Below, one piece after another: positions 9,090-19,472 of a DNA stretch of 64,000 nt (position 1 is its first letter; the number at the start of each line of letters is the position of its first letter). A model generated the notes under the pieces. That model made no database searches. It was not told the DNA's origin and saw only the letters and a list, made by a program, of their open reading frames with translations. The translations under genes and the position numbers were made by a program. The stretch covers positions 2,542,001-2,606,000 of the forward strand of contig NZ_CP088156.1 of NCBI RefSeq assembly GCF_021088345.1. Reading direction: 5' to 3'. This DNA comes from Bradyrhizobium ontarionense. Its GTDB lineage: Bacteria > Pseudomonadota > Alphaproteobacteria > Rhizobiales > Xanthobacteraceae.

Positions 9090-10796
9090 TCAGGCCGCGC
9101 GCACCGTATCGAGGAAGCGGACGACCTCGAGCTTGAGCCGGTTGCTGTCGCCGGACAGCATCTGCGCCGCCGAGAGCACCTGCGAGGAGGCCGAGCCGGT
9201 CTCACTGGCGCCGCGCTGCACCTCGGCGATGTTGGACGACACCTGCTGGGTGCCGATCGACGCCTGCTGGATGTTGCGCGAGATTTCCTGGGTCGCCGCG
9301 CCTTGCTCCTCCACGGCGGCCGCGATGGCCGAGGAGATTTCCGACAACTTCTCGATGGTGCCGGAGATCTCTCTGATAGCACCGACCGACTCCTGCGTCG
9401 CACCCTGGATGCTGCCGATCTGCTGGCCGATCTCGCCGGTGGCCTTGGCCGTCTGCTCGGCCAGCGCCTTGACCTCGGAGGCAACGACCGCGAAGCCGCG
9501 GCCAGCCTCGCCGGCACGCGCCGCCTCGATGGTCGCATTCAGCGCCAGCAGATTGGTCTGGCCGGCAATCGTGTTGATCAGCTCGACGACGTCGCCGATG
9601 CGGGTCGCAGCCTTCGACAATTCGCTGACCCGCTCATTGGTCCGCCGCGCCTGTTCGACCGCTTCGCTGGCCATGCGCGCGGACTCCTGCACCTGCCGGC
9701 TGATTTCGGAGACCGATGAGGACATTTCCTCGGTCGCGGAGGCGACCGATTGCACGTTGGTCGAGGCCTCCTCGGAGGCGGCAGCCACAGTGGTCGCGAG
9801 CGTCTGCGAGCGGCTCGCAGTGGACGTCAGCGTCGTCGCCGAGGCTTCGAGCTCGGTCGATGCCGACGACACGGTGTGGACGATCTCTCCGACGGCGGAT
9901 TCGAAGCCATCGGCCATCCTGTGCATCTCGGCCCGGCGCTTCTCGGCGACGAGCTTGTCCATCGCGATCTTGGCCTCGGCCTCCTGCTGAGCCTTCTCGG
10001 CCAGCATCAGCTTGATGGCATTGACGGCATGCGCCGTATCGCCGATCTCATCGCCGCGGCCTTCGCCGGAGATCGCGACCTCCTCGCCCTTGGCCATCCG
10101 CTGCAGCACGGCCACCAGTGCCCGCATCGGCCTGGCGATGCCGTACTGACCGATCACGAAGCCGAGCGACAATCCGAGCGCGATGCCGATACTGGCTACG
10201 ATGATCAGCATGCGCGAGGTCTGTTCGTACTGCTCCTCCGCGGCCTTGGCGAGGTTCTCGACACGTGCGTTCAACCTGTCCGCGACATCCCGGATCTTGA
10301 ACTGGAGCTTCTCGGAATTGGCGCGGCTCTTCATCGCCGAGTCGCGCATCTTCTCGGTCTGCTCGGTGATCTGCATGTCCTTGGCGGCGGCGATGGTGCG
10401 GAACGTCTCCTCCATGCCCTTGACGTACTCATCATAGAGGACGCGAACATCAGGGATCATCGCCCGCGCCTGGTCGTCCTTGGTCTTGGCGACCTCCTCC
10501 AGACGCTCGGCAAACTGCTTACGCTGCTCCTCGATTACCTTCAGAGCCGCCTCGCGGTTGTCGGAATGCGGGTCCAGCGCGGCGCGGAATTCGGCGCGGT
10601 TCAGCGCGATCACGTTCTGATTGGCGCGTGCGGCGAGCAGGGCCCGGTTGGCTGCGGACTTCATGAGGACCGCACCTTCGGCAACCGTCTCCAGGGCGCC
10701 GATTGCGAACCAGCTGATCGTGGCGGCCACCGCCGCCATCAGCAGGACGATTGCGAGGATTTTGGTAAGCACGCGAAAGCGGGACAGCAGCGACAT
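9090..10796 (-). CDS. Methyl-accepting chemotaxis protein (MCP2)
   Basis: Transmembrane chemoreceptor. A membrane helix at about residues 10-32 is followed by a helical periplasmic domain of about 160 residues rich in E, K and R, a second membrane helix near 195-217 ([20 protein letters not shown]), HAMP ([17 protein letters not shown]), and the signalling domain with its tip [20 protein letters not shown]. It ends [10 protein letters not shown]. The start chosen is ATG at 10796 (MSLLSRFRV), six bases behind GAGG; an upstream ATG at 10838 would add 14 polar residues before the membrane helix. The ligand is unknown. It is preceded by the shared palindrome at 10931-10944 and followed by its own hairpin, so it is likely transcribed alone. 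Confidence 0.92.
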   Translation of the reverse strand: MSLLSRFRVLTKILAIVLLMAAVAATISWFAIGALETVAEGAVLMKSAANRALLAARANQNVIALNRAEFRAALDPHSDNREAALKVIEEQRKQFAERLEEVAKTKDDQARAMIPDVRVLYDEYVKGMEETFRTIAAAKDMQITEQTEKMRDSAMKSRANSEKLQFKIRDVADRLNARVENLAKAAEEQYEQTSRMLIIVASIGIALGLSLGFVIGQYGIARPMRALVAVLQRMAKGEEVAISGEGRGDEIGDTAHAVNAIKLMLAEKAQQEAEAKIAMDKLVAEKRRAEMHRMADGFESAVGEIVHTVSSASTELEASATTLTSTASRSQTLATTVAAASEEASTNVQSVASATEEMSSSVSEISRQVQESARMASEAVEQARRTNERVSELSKAATRIGDVVELINTIAGQTNLLALNATIEAARAGEAGRGFAVVASEVKALAEQTAKATGEIGQQIGSIQGATQESVGAIREISGTIEKLSEISSAIAAAVEEQGAATQEISRNIQQASIGTQQVSSNIAEVQRGASETGSASSQVLSAAQMLSGDSNRLKLEVVRFLDTVRAA

Positions 10797-10930
10797 CGAT
10801 GGCCTCGTCGATTGCCGGAGGGGAGCCGACGAAGCCATGGCGGCTCGTGTAAGGGCGTCTGTCCAGCGGATTAGCGATGAATCGCCATCAAATTGATATC
10901 GGGACGCGCAGAAGTTGTTAATTTTCGGCG

Positions 10931-10944
10931 CCGTAACTTACCGG
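10931..10944 (-). promoter_or_regulatory. CCGTA-N4-TACGG motif upstream of MCP2
   Basis: CCGTAACTTACCGG; one half-site is perfect, the other is degenerate (ACCGG). It ends 134 bases before the chosen MCP2 start. Confidence 0.45.
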
Positions 10945-10960
10945 ACCGGACAAACGCGGA

Positions 10961-10990
10961 GGGCGCGCGGCCCTGCTGGCTCGCGCGCCC
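10961..10990 (-). terminator. Hairpin after MCP3
   Basis: A 9-bp stem GGGCGCGCG / CGCGCGCCC with a 12-base loop, just downstream of the MCP3 stop. There is no clear T run on the minus strand, so it may end transcription only weakly. Confidence 0.5.
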
Positions 10991-11012
10991 CGAGGCCTTG
11001 TTGCGAGACGTG

Positions 11013-13031
11013 CTAGGCTGCGCGCACCGTCTCCAGGAAACGCGATACTTCGGTCTTCAGCCGGCTGCTGTCGCCCGACAGCATCTGCGCCGCCGAGAAC
11101 ACCTGGGACGACGCCGAGCCGGTCTCGCTGGCGCCGCGCTGGACCTCGGTGATGTTGGAGGAGACCTGCTGGGTGCCCGCCGCGGCCTGCTGCACGTTGC
11201 GGGAGATCTCCTGCGTCGCCGCGCCCTGCTCCTCCACCGCGGCCGCGATGGCCGAGGAGATCTCCGACAGCCTCTCGATCGTGCCAGAGATCGCCCGGAT
11301 GGCGTTGACCGACTCCTGCGTGGCGGCCTGGATGCCGGCGATCTGCTGGCCGATCTCGCCGGTCGCCTTCGAGGTCTGCTCGGCCAGCGCCTTCACCTCG
11401 GTCGCAACGACCGCAAAGCCGCGGCCGGCCTCACCCGCGCGCGCCGCCTCGATGGTGGCGTTGAGCGCGAGAAGATTGGTCTGTCCGGCGATGGTATTGA
11501 TCAGCTCGACGACGTCGCCGATGCGGGCGGCTGCCTTCGACAGCTCGCCGACCTGATCGTTGGTGGTGCGCGCCTGCGTGACGGCCTCGCTCGCCATGCG
11601 CGCGGATTCCTGCACCTGTCGGCTGATCTCGGTGACCGACGACGACAGCTCCTCGGTGGCCGACGCCACCGACTGCACGTTGGTGGACGCTTCCTCGGAA
11701 GCCGAGGCGACCGTGACGGCGAGCTGCTGCGAGCGCTCGGCGGTCGAGGTCAGGGTCTTGGCGGACGCTTCGAGCTCGTCCGACGCCGACGACACCGTGC
11801 CGATGATCTGACCGACCGAGGCCTCGAAGGAGTTTGCCAATTGCTGCATCTCGCGCTTGCGCTGGTCGGCAGCGAGCTTGTCGGCGTGGGCCTTCGCCTC
11901 CGCCTCCTGGCGCGCCTTCGCTTCGGCATTCTCGCGGATGATCACGACGTTCTTGGCCATGTCGCCAATCTCGTCGCCACGGCTCGCACCGGGGATCCTG
12001 ATGTCGATATCACCGGACGCCATGCGGCCGAGCGCGCCATCCAGACGGGTGATCGGTCGTGCCACGCCCACGAAGCCGAAGGCAACGGAGGCTCCGAGCA
12101 CGAGCAGCATCACGCCCGACAAGGTAAGACCGATCCGTCCTGCGCTGCTGAGCTCGCTGTCGACCATCTGCTTGGCCTCCGCAGCGAGCGTTTCGGCAGC
12201 GGCGACCGTCTCAGCCATCAGTCTGGTCGCCTCGGCTGCGGCGGGTCGGGCCTTCTCGGTGACAACCTTGGTCTTGCTTTCCTCCGCGGCGACCGTCTGC
12301 GCCACCGAGTCGCCGTAGCTCTTCAGAAGACTGCGCAGCCGCTCGATGTCGGGATGGCTCGCTGGCGGCAGCTTTTCCACGGCCGCGGCGAGTTCGTCGC
12401 CGGCGAGCTTGCTGCGCCTGGCGATCTCGTCCTTGAGGCCGGGCTCGCTGGTGGCAGCAAAGCGCCATGCAGCGGCGCGCACCGCCGTCATCGCGGAATC
12501 AGCGGCGTAGAGATGCTTCTCGGATTCTGCCGAGGTCTTGACGGCGGAAGAGGCGAGCAAGGCATCGACCAGCTTGCGCCAGTCGCTCGAAAACACGTTG
12601 CGACCTTCCTGCAGCGCCAGCACCTGCTTCTGCAGCCGCGCGGACTCCTCGGCCGCGTGCATGTAGTCCGCCACCACCGTCTTGATCTTGACCAGCCGAT
12701 CCTTGTTCTCTGCACGCGCGGCCAGGGCCGCCGCCGCATCCAGATTGCGACCGATCTTGGCCAGTGCCTGCCGCTCCTCCTCGAGGTAGCCGTCGACCTC
12801 GGCTGCCGTCTTCGCAAGGCGAACGCCACGGTTCGCGAGCTGCAGGTTGCGCAGATCGGACTCCGTCATCAGCACGTCCTTGCGAATCACGGTCTCGATG
12901 TCGGCCGCCTTCGCCGCGACCTCGATCGCGCGCTGCGACGACTGCTGATTCAGCAACATGCCGAGCGACAGCAGAATGCCCGCGAGGCCGGCAGCCCCCA
13001 TCTTGTAGCCGATGCGGTTGAGCTTGATCAT
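11013..13031 (-). CDS. Methyl-accepting chemotaxis protein with large sensor domain (MCP3)
   Basis: Chemoreceptor of 672 residues. After [12 protein letters not shown] comes a membrane helix, then a long helical periplasmic region to about residue 290, a second membrane helix ([19 protein letters not shown]), HAMP with [15 protein letters not shown], and the signalling domain. ATG at 13031 is chosen; the frame continues upstream to 13109 but that part is polar and lacks a ribosome site. The sensor half and HAMP are most like MCP5 (KLNRIGYK start, [11 protein letters not shown]), while the signalling half carries the MCP4 marker residues ([31 protein letters not shown]). Ligand unknown. Confidence 0.92.
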   Translation of the reverse strand: MIKLNRIGYKMGAAGLAGILLSLGMLLNQQSSQRAIEVAAKAADIETVIRKDVLMTESDLRNLQLANRGVRLAKTAAEVDGYLEEERQALAKIGRNLDAAAALAARAENKDRLVKIKTVVADYMHAAEESARLQKQVLALQEGRNVFSSDWRKLVDALLASSAVKTSAESEKHLYAADSAMTAVRAAAWRFAATSEPGLKDEIARRSKLAGDELAAAVEKLPPASHPDIERLRSLLKSYGDSVAQTVAAEESKTKVVTEKARPAAAEATRLMAETVAAAETLAAEAKQMVDSELSSAGRIGLTLSGVMLLVLGASVAFGFVGVARPITRLDGALGRMASGDIDIRIPGASRGDEIGDMAKNVVIIRENAEAKARQEAEAKAHADKLAADQRKREMQQLANSFEASVGQIIGTVSSASDELEASAKTLTSTAERSQQLAVTVASASEEASTNVQSVASATEELSSSVTEISRQVQESARMASEAVTQARTTNDQVGELSKAAARIGDVVELINTIAGQTNLLALNATIEAARAGEAGRGFAVVATEVKALAEQTSKATGEIGQQIAGIQAATQESVNAIRAISGTIERLSEISSAIAAAVEEQGAATQEISRNVQQAAAGTQQVSSNITEVQRGASETGSASSQVFSAAQMLSGDSSRLKTEVSRFLETVRAA

Positions 13032-13148
13032 ATGGTGGTCTGCCTTCTGGATCGGGTGCGGCTCTGCACCAGTTTCCGCGTTCTGAATATTGTTCCTGAA
13101 TGGAACCAATTTGGAATTCAGACTTCTAGGAAGGCTTAACCATCAAAT

Positions 13149-13162
13149 CCGTAGGAGTACGG
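13149..13162 (-). promoter_or_regulatory. CCGTA-N4-TACGG motif upstream of MCP3
   Basis: CCGTAGGAGTACGG, a perfect pair of half-sites. It ends 117 bases before the MCP3 start. Confidence 0.6.
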
Positions 13163-13259
13163 AACTCGGGTTGCTGCAGCACAGCCAGCGTCGACGGAGT
13201 CCTGCCGGGGCGGCGCGCAGCCTGCCGATATGCAATCCACATGACGTCGAAGAAACCGA

Positions 13260-13289
13260 CAAAAAAACCGCGGGCCCTGCGGCCCGCGG
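13260..13289 (-). terminator. Rho-independent terminator of MCP4
   Basis: A perfect 9-bp stem CCGCGGGCC / GGCCCGCGG with a 4-base loop. Read on the minus strand it is followed by a run of seven T. It lies 35 bases past the MCP4 stop. Confidence 0.9.
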
Positions 13290-13324
13290 CTTGATGTGCT
13301 CGATCGGTTCGAAACCGTGCGGCG

Positions 13325-15016
13325 CTAGGCCGCGCGAACGGTCTCGAGGAAACGGCTGACCTCGGTCTTCAGGCGGTCGCTGTCGGTCGACAATGATTTT
13401 GCGGCCGTCAGGACCAGAGACGACGCCGATCCGGTCTCGCTGGCGCCGCGCTGCACGTCGGCGATGTTGGCCGAGACCTGCTGGGTGCCGGCTGCGGCCT
13501 GCTGGACGTTGCGCGCGATCTCCTGCGTCGCCGCGCCCTGCTCCTCGACCGCGGCCGCGATCGCCGAGGCGATCTCCGACAGCCGTTCGATGGTGCCCGA
13601 GATGGTCCGGATCGCAGTCACCGATTCCTGCGTCGCCGCCTGGATGCCGGAGATCTGCTGGCCGATCTCGCCGGTCGCCTTCGAGGTCTGTTCGGCCAGC
13701 GCCTTCACTTCGGTGGCGACGACGGCGAAGCCCTTGCCCGCCTCGCCCGCACGCGCCGCCTCGATGGTCGCGTTGAGCGCCAGCAGATTGGTCTGGCCGG
13801 CAATCGTATTGATGAGCTCGACGACGTCGCCGATGCGGGCCGCCGCCTTCGACAGCTCGCCGACCTGATCGTTGGTGGTGCGCGCCTGCGTGACGGCCTC
13901 GCTGGCCATCCGCGCCGACTCCTGCACCTGACGGCTGATCTCGGTGACCGACGAGGACAGCTCCTCGGTGGCAGAGGCCACCGACTGCACGTTGGTCGAG
14001 GCCTCCTCCGACGCCGCAGCCACGGTCGTGGCGAGCCGCTGCGATCGGTCCGCCGTCGAGGTCAGAGTGCCCGCCGAGGTTTCCAGCTGGCTCGACGCCG
14101 AAAAGACCGTGTTGACGATGTCGCCGACCACGGCCTCGAACTGCCGCGTGACCGCATCGACCCGGCGGCCGCGCTCGATCTTCGCCTCGGCGTCCTTGGC
14201 TGCAGCCTCGTCGGCGGCTTTCTTGGCGATCAGCGCATCCTTGAAAACCTGCAGCGCGCCGGCCATGACGCCCATCTCGGTCTTCTCGCCGCGATGCGGA
14301 ATCTCGGCGGAGAGATCGCCCTCGCCGAGGGCCTGCATGGGCTCCACGATCGACGTGATCCCCTGCGAGACGCTGCGCACCATGAGGTAGCTGACAAGCG
14401 CGCCGACCATCAGCATGACGACCACGATCACACCGAGTGTGGCAAAGGACGTCGAATAGGTCGAAGCCGCATCGGCCGATGCCTTGTCGGCACCGCTGTT
14501 GTTGAGGTCGATATCCTTCCTCAGGAACTCGTCGGCCTGCAGCCCGATCTTGTTGACGGTATTCTGGTTCAGCTCATGAGCGTCGTGCGGGATCTGACCG
14601 GCCGCCTTGCGCGACAGCTCCATCACCTTTTCGGTGCCAGCCAGATATTTGCCCCAGACGCCCTTCCAGTCCTGATAGATCGCCCGTTCCTCGGCCGAGG
14701 AGATCATCGGCTCGTACAGCTTGACCGCCTTGTTGACGACCTCGTTGGTGGTCGCCGCCGTTTTCTCCTGAGCCAGCTTGTCGTCGAGCGTCTCCGCCAG
14801 CAGGTGCTCGCGGATCACGTTGCGATAAGTGATCGTGCCCGCCCGGAGTTCACCGAGGACGCGCACGCTCGGCAGCCAGTTGGTCGTGATGTCGACGGTG
14901 TTGGCATTCATCGTGCGCATGCTCGCGACCGCGAGCAGGCCCATGGCGGTGAGGGCGACGAGAAGCAGCGCGACGACCGAAATGATCTTCGCGCGAATGG
15001 ACATGCTGGCAAACAT
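13325..15016 (-). CDS. Methyl-accepting chemotaxis protein, four-helix-bundle sensor (MCP4)
   Basis: Chemoreceptor of 563 residues. N-terminal membrane helix ([20 protein letters not shown]), a periplasmic four-helix-bundle type domain at about 33-190 ([32 protein letters not shown]), a second membrane helix at about 190-212, HAMP ([19 protein letters not shown]), and the signalling domain with its tip [24 protein letters not shown]. It ends RFLETVRAA. The family is that of small-molecule 4HB_MCP sensors; the ligand is unknown. ATG at 15016 follows GAGGGAATAATTTC. The sensor and HAMP halves are very close to MCP6, while the signalling half is closest to adjacent MCP3. Confidence 0.93.
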   Translation of the reverse strand: MFASMSIRAKIISVVALLLVALTAMGLLAVASMRTMNANTVDITTNWLPSVRVLGELRAGTITYRNVIREHLLAETLDDKLAQEKTAATTNEVVNKAVKLYEPMISSAEERAIYQDWKGVWGKYLAGTEKVMELSRKAAGQIPHDAHELNQNTVNKIGLQADEFLRKDIDLNNSGADKASADAASTYSTSFATLGVIVVVMLMVGALVSYLMVRSVSQGITSIVEPMQALGEGDLSAEIPHRGEKTEMGVMAGALQVFKDALIAKKAADEAAAKDAEAKIERGRRVDAVTRQFEAVVGDIVNTVFSASSQLETSAGTLTSTADRSQRLATTVAAASEEASTNVQSVASATEELSSSVTEISRQVQESARMASEAVTQARTTNDQVGELSKAAARIGDVVELINTIAGQTNLLALNATIEAARAGEAGKGFAVVATEVKALAEQTSKATGEIGQQISGIQAATQESVTAIRTISGTIERLSEIASAIAAAVEEQGAATQEIARNVQQAAAGTQQVSANIADVQRGASETGSASSLVLTAAKSLSTDSDRLKTEVSRFLETVRAA

Positions 15017-15138
15017 GAAATTATTCCCTCGGATCGGCGTCCCCTTGGCCAGGACTGGCGAGTGCGCTAGCCGATTTGATGGTTAAGCAGAGCTTGCATC
15101 TTGCTCAACCTTCGATGGAACTGCGTTAAAATCGCGCA

Positions 15139-15152
15139 CCGTACAATTACGG
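15139..15152 (-). promoter_or_regulatory. CCGTA-N4-TACGG motif upstream of MCP4
   Basis: CCGTACAATTACGG, a perfect pair of half-sites, ending 122 bases before the MCP4 start. Confidence 0.6.
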
Positions 15153-15293
15153 ATTTGCTGCCTTTTGATGAGGCACGTTTGCTTAGGGACCGGAAACGCA
15201 CCGGGCGACAGCTTGCGCGGCGGCTCTGTCTGCAAACGAATTTGCGGCGAGCGAGGTCTGTCCGGCTGCTGCTTCGACGACGTCGTCTCACGC

Positions 15294-15319
15294 AAAAGGC
15301 CGGGGTAGATACCCCGGCC
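15294..15319 (-). terminator. Rho-independent terminator of MCP5
   Basis: A 10-bp inverted repeat GGCCGGGGTA / TACCCCGGCC with a short loop, followed by TTTT on the minus strand, just beyond the MCP5 stop. Confidence 0.85.
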
Positions 15320-15356
15320 TTAAAGTCAGATCATTGATGGATGGTGTCGGACGGCC

Positions 15357-17384
15357 TCAAGCCGCCCGCACCGAGCCCAGGAAACTCGCGACCTCGTCCT
15401 TCAGGCGACTGCTGTCACCGGAAAGCGCCTGTGCCGCCGCGAGCACCTGCGCGGAGGCCGAGCCGGTCTCCGCGGCGCCGCGCTCGACATCCGTGATGTT
15501 GGCCGAGACCTGCTGCGTACCGTGCGCCGCCTGCTGCACGTTGCGGGAGATTTCCTGCGTCGCCGCGCCCTGCTCCTCGACAGCCGCCGCGATGGTCGAT
15601 GAGATCTCCGACAGCTTCTCGATCGTCGAGGAGATGTCCTTGATGGCGTTGACCGACTCTTGCGTCGCCACCTGGATGCTGGAGATCTGCTGGCCGATCT
15701 CGCCGGTCGCCTTGGCGGTCTGCTCCGCCAGCGCCTTGACCTCCGATGCGACGACGGCAAAGCCGCGCCCGGCATCGCCGGCACGCGCCGCCTCGATGGT
15801 GGCGTTGAGCGCCAGCAGGTTGGTCTGGCCGGCAATGGTGTTGATCAGCTCGACGACGTCGCCGATGCGGGTCGCAGCCTTCGACAGCTCGCTGACGCGC
15901 CCGGTCGTGGTCCGGGCCTGGCCGACGGCGTCGTTGGCGATGCGCGCCGATTCCTGGACCTGGCGGCTGATCTCGTTGACCGAGGAGGCCATCTGCTCCG
16001 TCGCGGACGCAACGGACTGCACGTTGGTGGTGGCCTCTTCCGACGCCGCGGCCACGGCAGTGGTCAGCCCCTGTGAACGCGTCGCCGCCTGGGTCAGCGT
16101 GGTGGCGGACTGCTCGAGCTGGCTCGATGCGGCCGACACGGTGTCGACGATCTCGCCGACCGCCGCTTCGAACTGCTGGGCCAGCCGCTGCATGTCGGCC
16201 TTGCGCTGGCGCGCGGCGATCGCATCCTGCGCGTTCTTCTCCTCGGCCTCGGCGCGCGCCTTCTCTTCCGCATTGCCCCGGATCACGGTCACGGTCTTGG
16301 CCAGATCGCCGATCTCGTCGCCGCGCGACGCACCGGGGATGTCGATGTCGAGACGGCCGCGGGCCATCTCGCCCAGCGCGCCGTTGAGCCGCGTCAAGGG
16401 ACGCGCGATGCCGAAGAACGAGAACACGACCGAGCTGATCACCGAAGCAAGAACGGCCAGTCCGACGATGAGCATGATGCGGCTCGCCTGCGCTGCCACC
16501 TCGTTGGCGTCGAATCTGGCGGTTGCGTTGCGTGCGCGGGCGTCGCGAATGGAGGCGTTCATCAACTCGCCGGCTTCGTCGAGATATTTGAGCGTCCGGT
16601 CGCGCAGCAGCTCCTCCTTGGTGGCTTCGATCTTGACGACCTCATCGTTGGCGGCGACGAAATCGGTGGCGATGCCGCTCAGCCTGGTGATTGCGGCCTG
16701 TGTGTCGCGGTCATCGGCGAGCATGCGCGCATCGGTCAGCGAACTCTTCAGCATCGGCACGGTCTGCTTCAGCAAGGTGATCGCGGCGGCATCGCCGGTC
16801 ACGCCGAAGCGCCAGGCCTGCGAGCGCATGGAGTTCAGCTTGGCATCGGCGGCATGAAGCTGCCGCTCGACGCGCTCGCGGAAGGCGAGGTTCGGCAGCA
16901 CCGGCGAGCTCAGGATGGCCTGCAGCCCCTTGGTCCATTCGTTGGAGACCGCGCTGCGCTTGTCGATCTGCAGCAGCACGGCCTTCTGCGCCTGGGCGAG
17001 CTCGACGGCGCCGGAGGCATAGCTCGTCATCAGCTCCTTCAGCCGGTTCAGCCGGCTGCGATTCTCCGTCGTCGTCACATTGGCCAGGGCGCCATCGATG
17101 TCCGTGACCATTGCGGTGGAGAACTGCTGGATATCCGCGGCAGCCTTCTCGGCATCGGCCGGCACGCGCGCCAGCCGCGCCGTACGGCCCGCAAGCTGGC
17201 TCTGCTGCATGTTGATGCTCGCCGACATCACACTCTCGACCACCAGCCGCGCGCGCTCGGCCTGTTCATTGGCCCGGTTGACCGCATTCCCCGCGATCAT
17301 CTGGTTTGCGATCATGCCGACCGCGAGAGTCGCGCCGATGGCGCCAGCAAGTCCGAGTTTGTAGCCGATCCGGTTCAGTTTCAT
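15357..17384 (-). CDS. Methyl-accepting chemotaxis protein with large sensor domain (MCP5)
   Basis: Chemoreceptor of about 675 residues. It begins [20 protein letters not shown] with the first membrane helix, then a helical periplasmic domain to about residue 310, a second membrane helix ([20 protein letters not shown]), HAMP with [16 protein letters not shown] and [15 protein letters not shown], and the signalling domain ending [11 protein letters not shown] at 17384 is chosen because it aligns with the MCP3 start; the frame extends to 17411 without a better signal. The sensor and HAMP resemble MCP3, but the signalling half has the MCP6 markers ([45 protein letters not shown]). Ligand unknown. 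Confidence 0.92.
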   Translation of the reverse strand: MKLNRIGYKLGLAGAIGATLAVGMIANQMIAGNAVNRANEQAERARLVVESVMSASINMQQSQLAGRTARLARVPADAEKAAADIQQFSTAMVTDIDGALANVTTTENRSRLNRLKELMTSYASGAVELAQAQKAVLLQIDKRSAVSNEWTKGLQAILSSPVLPNLAFRERVERQLHAADAKLNSMRSQAWRFGVTGDAAAITLLKQTVPMLKSSLTDARMLADDRDTQAAITRLSGIATDFVAANDEVVKIEATKEELLRDRTLKYLDEAGELMNASIRDARARNATARFDANEVAAQASRIMLIVGLAVLASVISSVVFSFFGIARPLTRLNGALGEMARGRLDIDIPGASRGDEIGDLAKTVTVIRGNAEEKARAEAEEKNAQDAIAARQRKADMQRLAQQFEAAVGEIVDTVSAASSQLEQSATTLTQAATRSQGLTTAVAAASEEATTNVQSVASATEQMASSVNEISRQVQESARIANDAVGQARTTTGRVSELSKAATRIGDVVELINTIAGQTNLLALNATIEAARAGDAGRGFAVVASEVKALAEQTAKATGEIGQQISSIQVATQESVNAIKDISSTIEKLSEISSTIAAAVEEQGAATQEISRNVQQAAHGTQQVSANITDVERGAAETGSASAQVLAAAQALSGDSSRLKDEVASFLGSVRAA

Positions 17385-17454
17385 TGCCCCACCCACAGAT
17401 GGACGCGTCACGCGACGGTCCGCCCCAGAGGTATAGAGGTGAGGTCCCTAGAGA

Positions 17455-17468
17455 CCGTTAATTTACGG
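17455..17468 (-). promoter_or_regulatory. CCGTA-N4-TACGG motif upstream of MCP5
   Basis: CCGTTAATTTACGG, one mismatch in one half-site. It ends 70 bases before the MCP5 start, nearer than in the other five genes. Confidence 0.5.
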
Positions 17469-17533
17469 GAGTTATCATGCAATACACGCGAAAAACATCT
17501 GCATCTTCAATGCGCAGCTGCGCGTCGAAAGAG

Positions 17534-17561
17534 AAAGGGCCGAGCAGATGCCCGGCCCTTT
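17534..17561 (-). terminator. Hairpin terminator of MCP6
   Basis: A 9-bp stem AAAGGGCCG / CGGCCCTTT with a 10-base loop, followed on the minus strand by CTCTTTC, 35 bases past the MCP6 stop. Confidence 0.75.
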
Positions 17562-17595
17562 CAGCTCACAAAATATGCAGATGACGCGTTCGATA

Positions 17596-19287
17596 TCAGA
17601 CCGCGCGTACGGAGCTCAGAAACCTGCTCACCTCCTGGCTCAAACGGCCGCTATCGCCCGACAGCGCCTGTGCCGCCGCAAGGACCTGCGTGGAAGCTGA
17701 GCCGGTGTCGGCGGCGCCGCGCTCGACATCCGTGATGTTGGTGGACACCTGCTGGGTGCCGCGCGCGGCCTGCTGCACGTTGCGGGAAATTTCCTGCGTC
17801 GCCGTGCCCTGCTCCTCGACGGCCGCCGCAATCGTCGAGGAGATTTCCGACAACCGTTCGATGGTGGTCGAGATGTCCTTGATGGCGTCGACCGATTCGA
17901 GCGTCGCGGCCTGAATGCCGGAAATCTGCAGCCCGATCTCGCCCGTCGCCTTGGCGGTCTGCTCGGCCAGCGCCTTGACCTCGGAGGCCACGACCGCAAA
18001 GCCGCGGCCGGCATCACCGGCCCGCGCCGCCTCGATGGTCGCGTTCAGCGCCAGCAGATTGGTCTGGCCGGCGATGGTGTTGATCAGTTCGACCACGTCG
18101 CCGATCCGTGTCGCCGCCTTGGACAGCTCGCTGACCCGGCCGGTCGTGGTCCGCGCCTGGCCGACGGCGTCATTGGCCATGCGCGCCGACTCCTGGACCT
18201 GGCGGCCGATCTCGGAGACCGACGAGGCCATCTGCTCGGTGGCGGACGCCACCGATTGGACGTTCGCGGTGGCTTCTTCGGAAGCGGAGGCGACCGTGGT
18301 CGCCAGCTGCTTGGAGCGATTGGCCGTGGTCGTCAGCGTACCGGCCGAGGCCTCGAGCTGGGAGGACGCCGACGATACCGTATTGACGATCTCGCCGATG
18401 GCGGCCTCGAACGTGCGCGTGATCTCGTCCACGCGCCGGCCACGCGCGATCTTGGCTTCGGCATCGCGCGCCGTGGCCTCGTCCGCGTCCTTCTTGGCAA
18501 TCAGCGCCTCCTTGAACAGCTGCAGCGCATCGGCCATGGCGCCGATCTCGGTCTTTACGCCGCGGTATGGCACCTCGGCGGACAGGTCACCCTCGCCCAG
18601 CGCCTGCATCGGCTTCACGATCGAACCGATGCCGGCCGACACGTCGCGGATCAGATAGAGGCTCAGCAGGATGCCGGCGAGGAGCGTGACGGCGAGGATT
18701 GCCGCGACCATCACGAAGGCCGACGCGTAGCTGTCGGCAGCCTCCTGCGAGGCCTTCTCGGCCCCGGCATTGTTCAGAGCGATGTCTTTCTTCAGCAGCG
18801 CGTCGGCGTCGGTCAGCAGGCGGTTGACCTTGCTGGAGTTCAAGGCGGTCGCCTCGCGTGGAAACTGTCCGGCTTCCTTGCGCGAGAGCGCCAGCACGTC
18901 TGCGACATCGCGTTTGTACTGGTTCCAGATTCCGGACCAGTTGTCGTAGATCGCGCGTTCCTCGGCTGAGGTGATCAGCGGCTGATAGGCCTGAACAGTC
19001 TTGGCGACGGTTTCGAAATTGGCGTTCAGCGCCAGTTCCACCTTGAGCTTGTCCTCCAGTGTCTCCGCAAGCAGATGCGCACGCACGATGTTGCGGTTCA
19101 TCACGACGCGCTCTTGCAACTCGCCCAGCACGCGCACGCTCGGCAGCCAACTCGTCGCGATGTCCACGGTATTGGCGTTGATCGCCCGCATATTGGCGAT
19201 CGCGAGCCACCCCATTCCGGTGATGGCGACGAGCAGGAAGGCGGCGACCGCGATGATCTTGGCGCGAATCGAATAATGGGCAAGCAT
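17596..19287 (-). CDS. Methyl-accepting chemotaxis protein, four-helix-bundle sensor (MCP6)
   Basis: Chemoreceptor of 563 residues, the same length as MCP4. Membrane helix [20 protein letters not shown], a periplasmic four-helix-bundle domain ([31 protein letters not shown]), a second membrane helix at about 190-212, HAMP ([19 protein letters not shown]), and a signalling domain ending [12 protein letters not shown] at 19287 is chosen; the frame reaches a TTG at 19293. The sensor half is nearly the same as MCP4, whereas the signalling half is nearly the same as MCP5. It is the first gene of the tandem array in the direction of transcription, downstream of otnK but with its own upstream palindrome at 19418-19431. 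Confidence 0.93.
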   Translation of the reverse strand: MLAHYSIRAKIIAVAAFLLVAITGMGWLAIANMRAINANTVDIATSWLPSVRVLGELQERVVMNRNIVRAHLLAETLEDKLKVELALNANFETVAKTVQAYQPLITSAEERAIYDNWSGIWNQYKRDVADVLALSRKEAGQFPREATALNSSKVNRLLTDADALLKKDIALNNAGAEKASQEAADSYASAFVMVAAILAVTLLAGILLSLYLIRDVSAGIGSIVKPMQALGEGDLSAEVPYRGVKTEIGAMADALQLFKEALIAKKDADEATARDAEAKIARGRRVDEITRTFEAAIGEIVNTVSSASSQLEASAGTLTTTANRSKQLATTVASASEEATANVQSVASATEQMASSVSEIGRQVQESARMANDAVGQARTTTGRVSELSKAATRIGDVVELINTIAGQTNLLALNATIEAARAGDAGRGFAVVASEVKALAEQTAKATGEIGLQISGIQAATLESVDAIKDISTTIERLSEISSTIAAAVEEQGTATQEISRNVQQAARGTQQVSTNITDVERGAADTGSASTQVLAAAQALSGDSGRLSQEVSRFLSSVRAV

Positions 19288-19417
19288 GACCAACGTCTCT
19301 CAGCTCTGACCATCGAGCGCGACAGCGCCCATGATCCAACGGACCGTCCGGCCCGATGCCGGATGTTGTGAGGAGACGTTTCGAAACGAAGTGATGAAGA
19401 CTGAATCGAGAATCGTC

Positions 19418-19431
19418 CCGTAGAACTACGG
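19418..19431 (-). promoter_or_regulatory. CCGTA-N4-TACGG motif upstream of MCP6
   Basis: CCGTAGAACTACGG, perfect half-sites, ending 130 bases before the MCP6 start. An AT-rich block with TTTAAA lies just upstream of it on the minus strand (19441-19460). Confidence 0.6.
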
Positions 19432-19472
19432 AAGACGAAAACGATTTAAAACAAATTAAGCCAGGCTCTCCG

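Noticed and set aside
10893..13139. 748-codon plus-strand ORF opposite MCP3, and similar ORFs opposite MCP1, 2, 4, 5 and 6
   Set aside because: These are antisense shadows of the chemoreceptors; their repeated look ([25 protein letters not shown]) only mirrors the conserved signalling domain.
7044..19293. Repeated DNA blocks at regular intervals, first considered as a large tandem repeat or CRISPR-like structure
   Set aside because: The blocks are the conserved coding sequence of MCP signalling domains, in frame in six genes.
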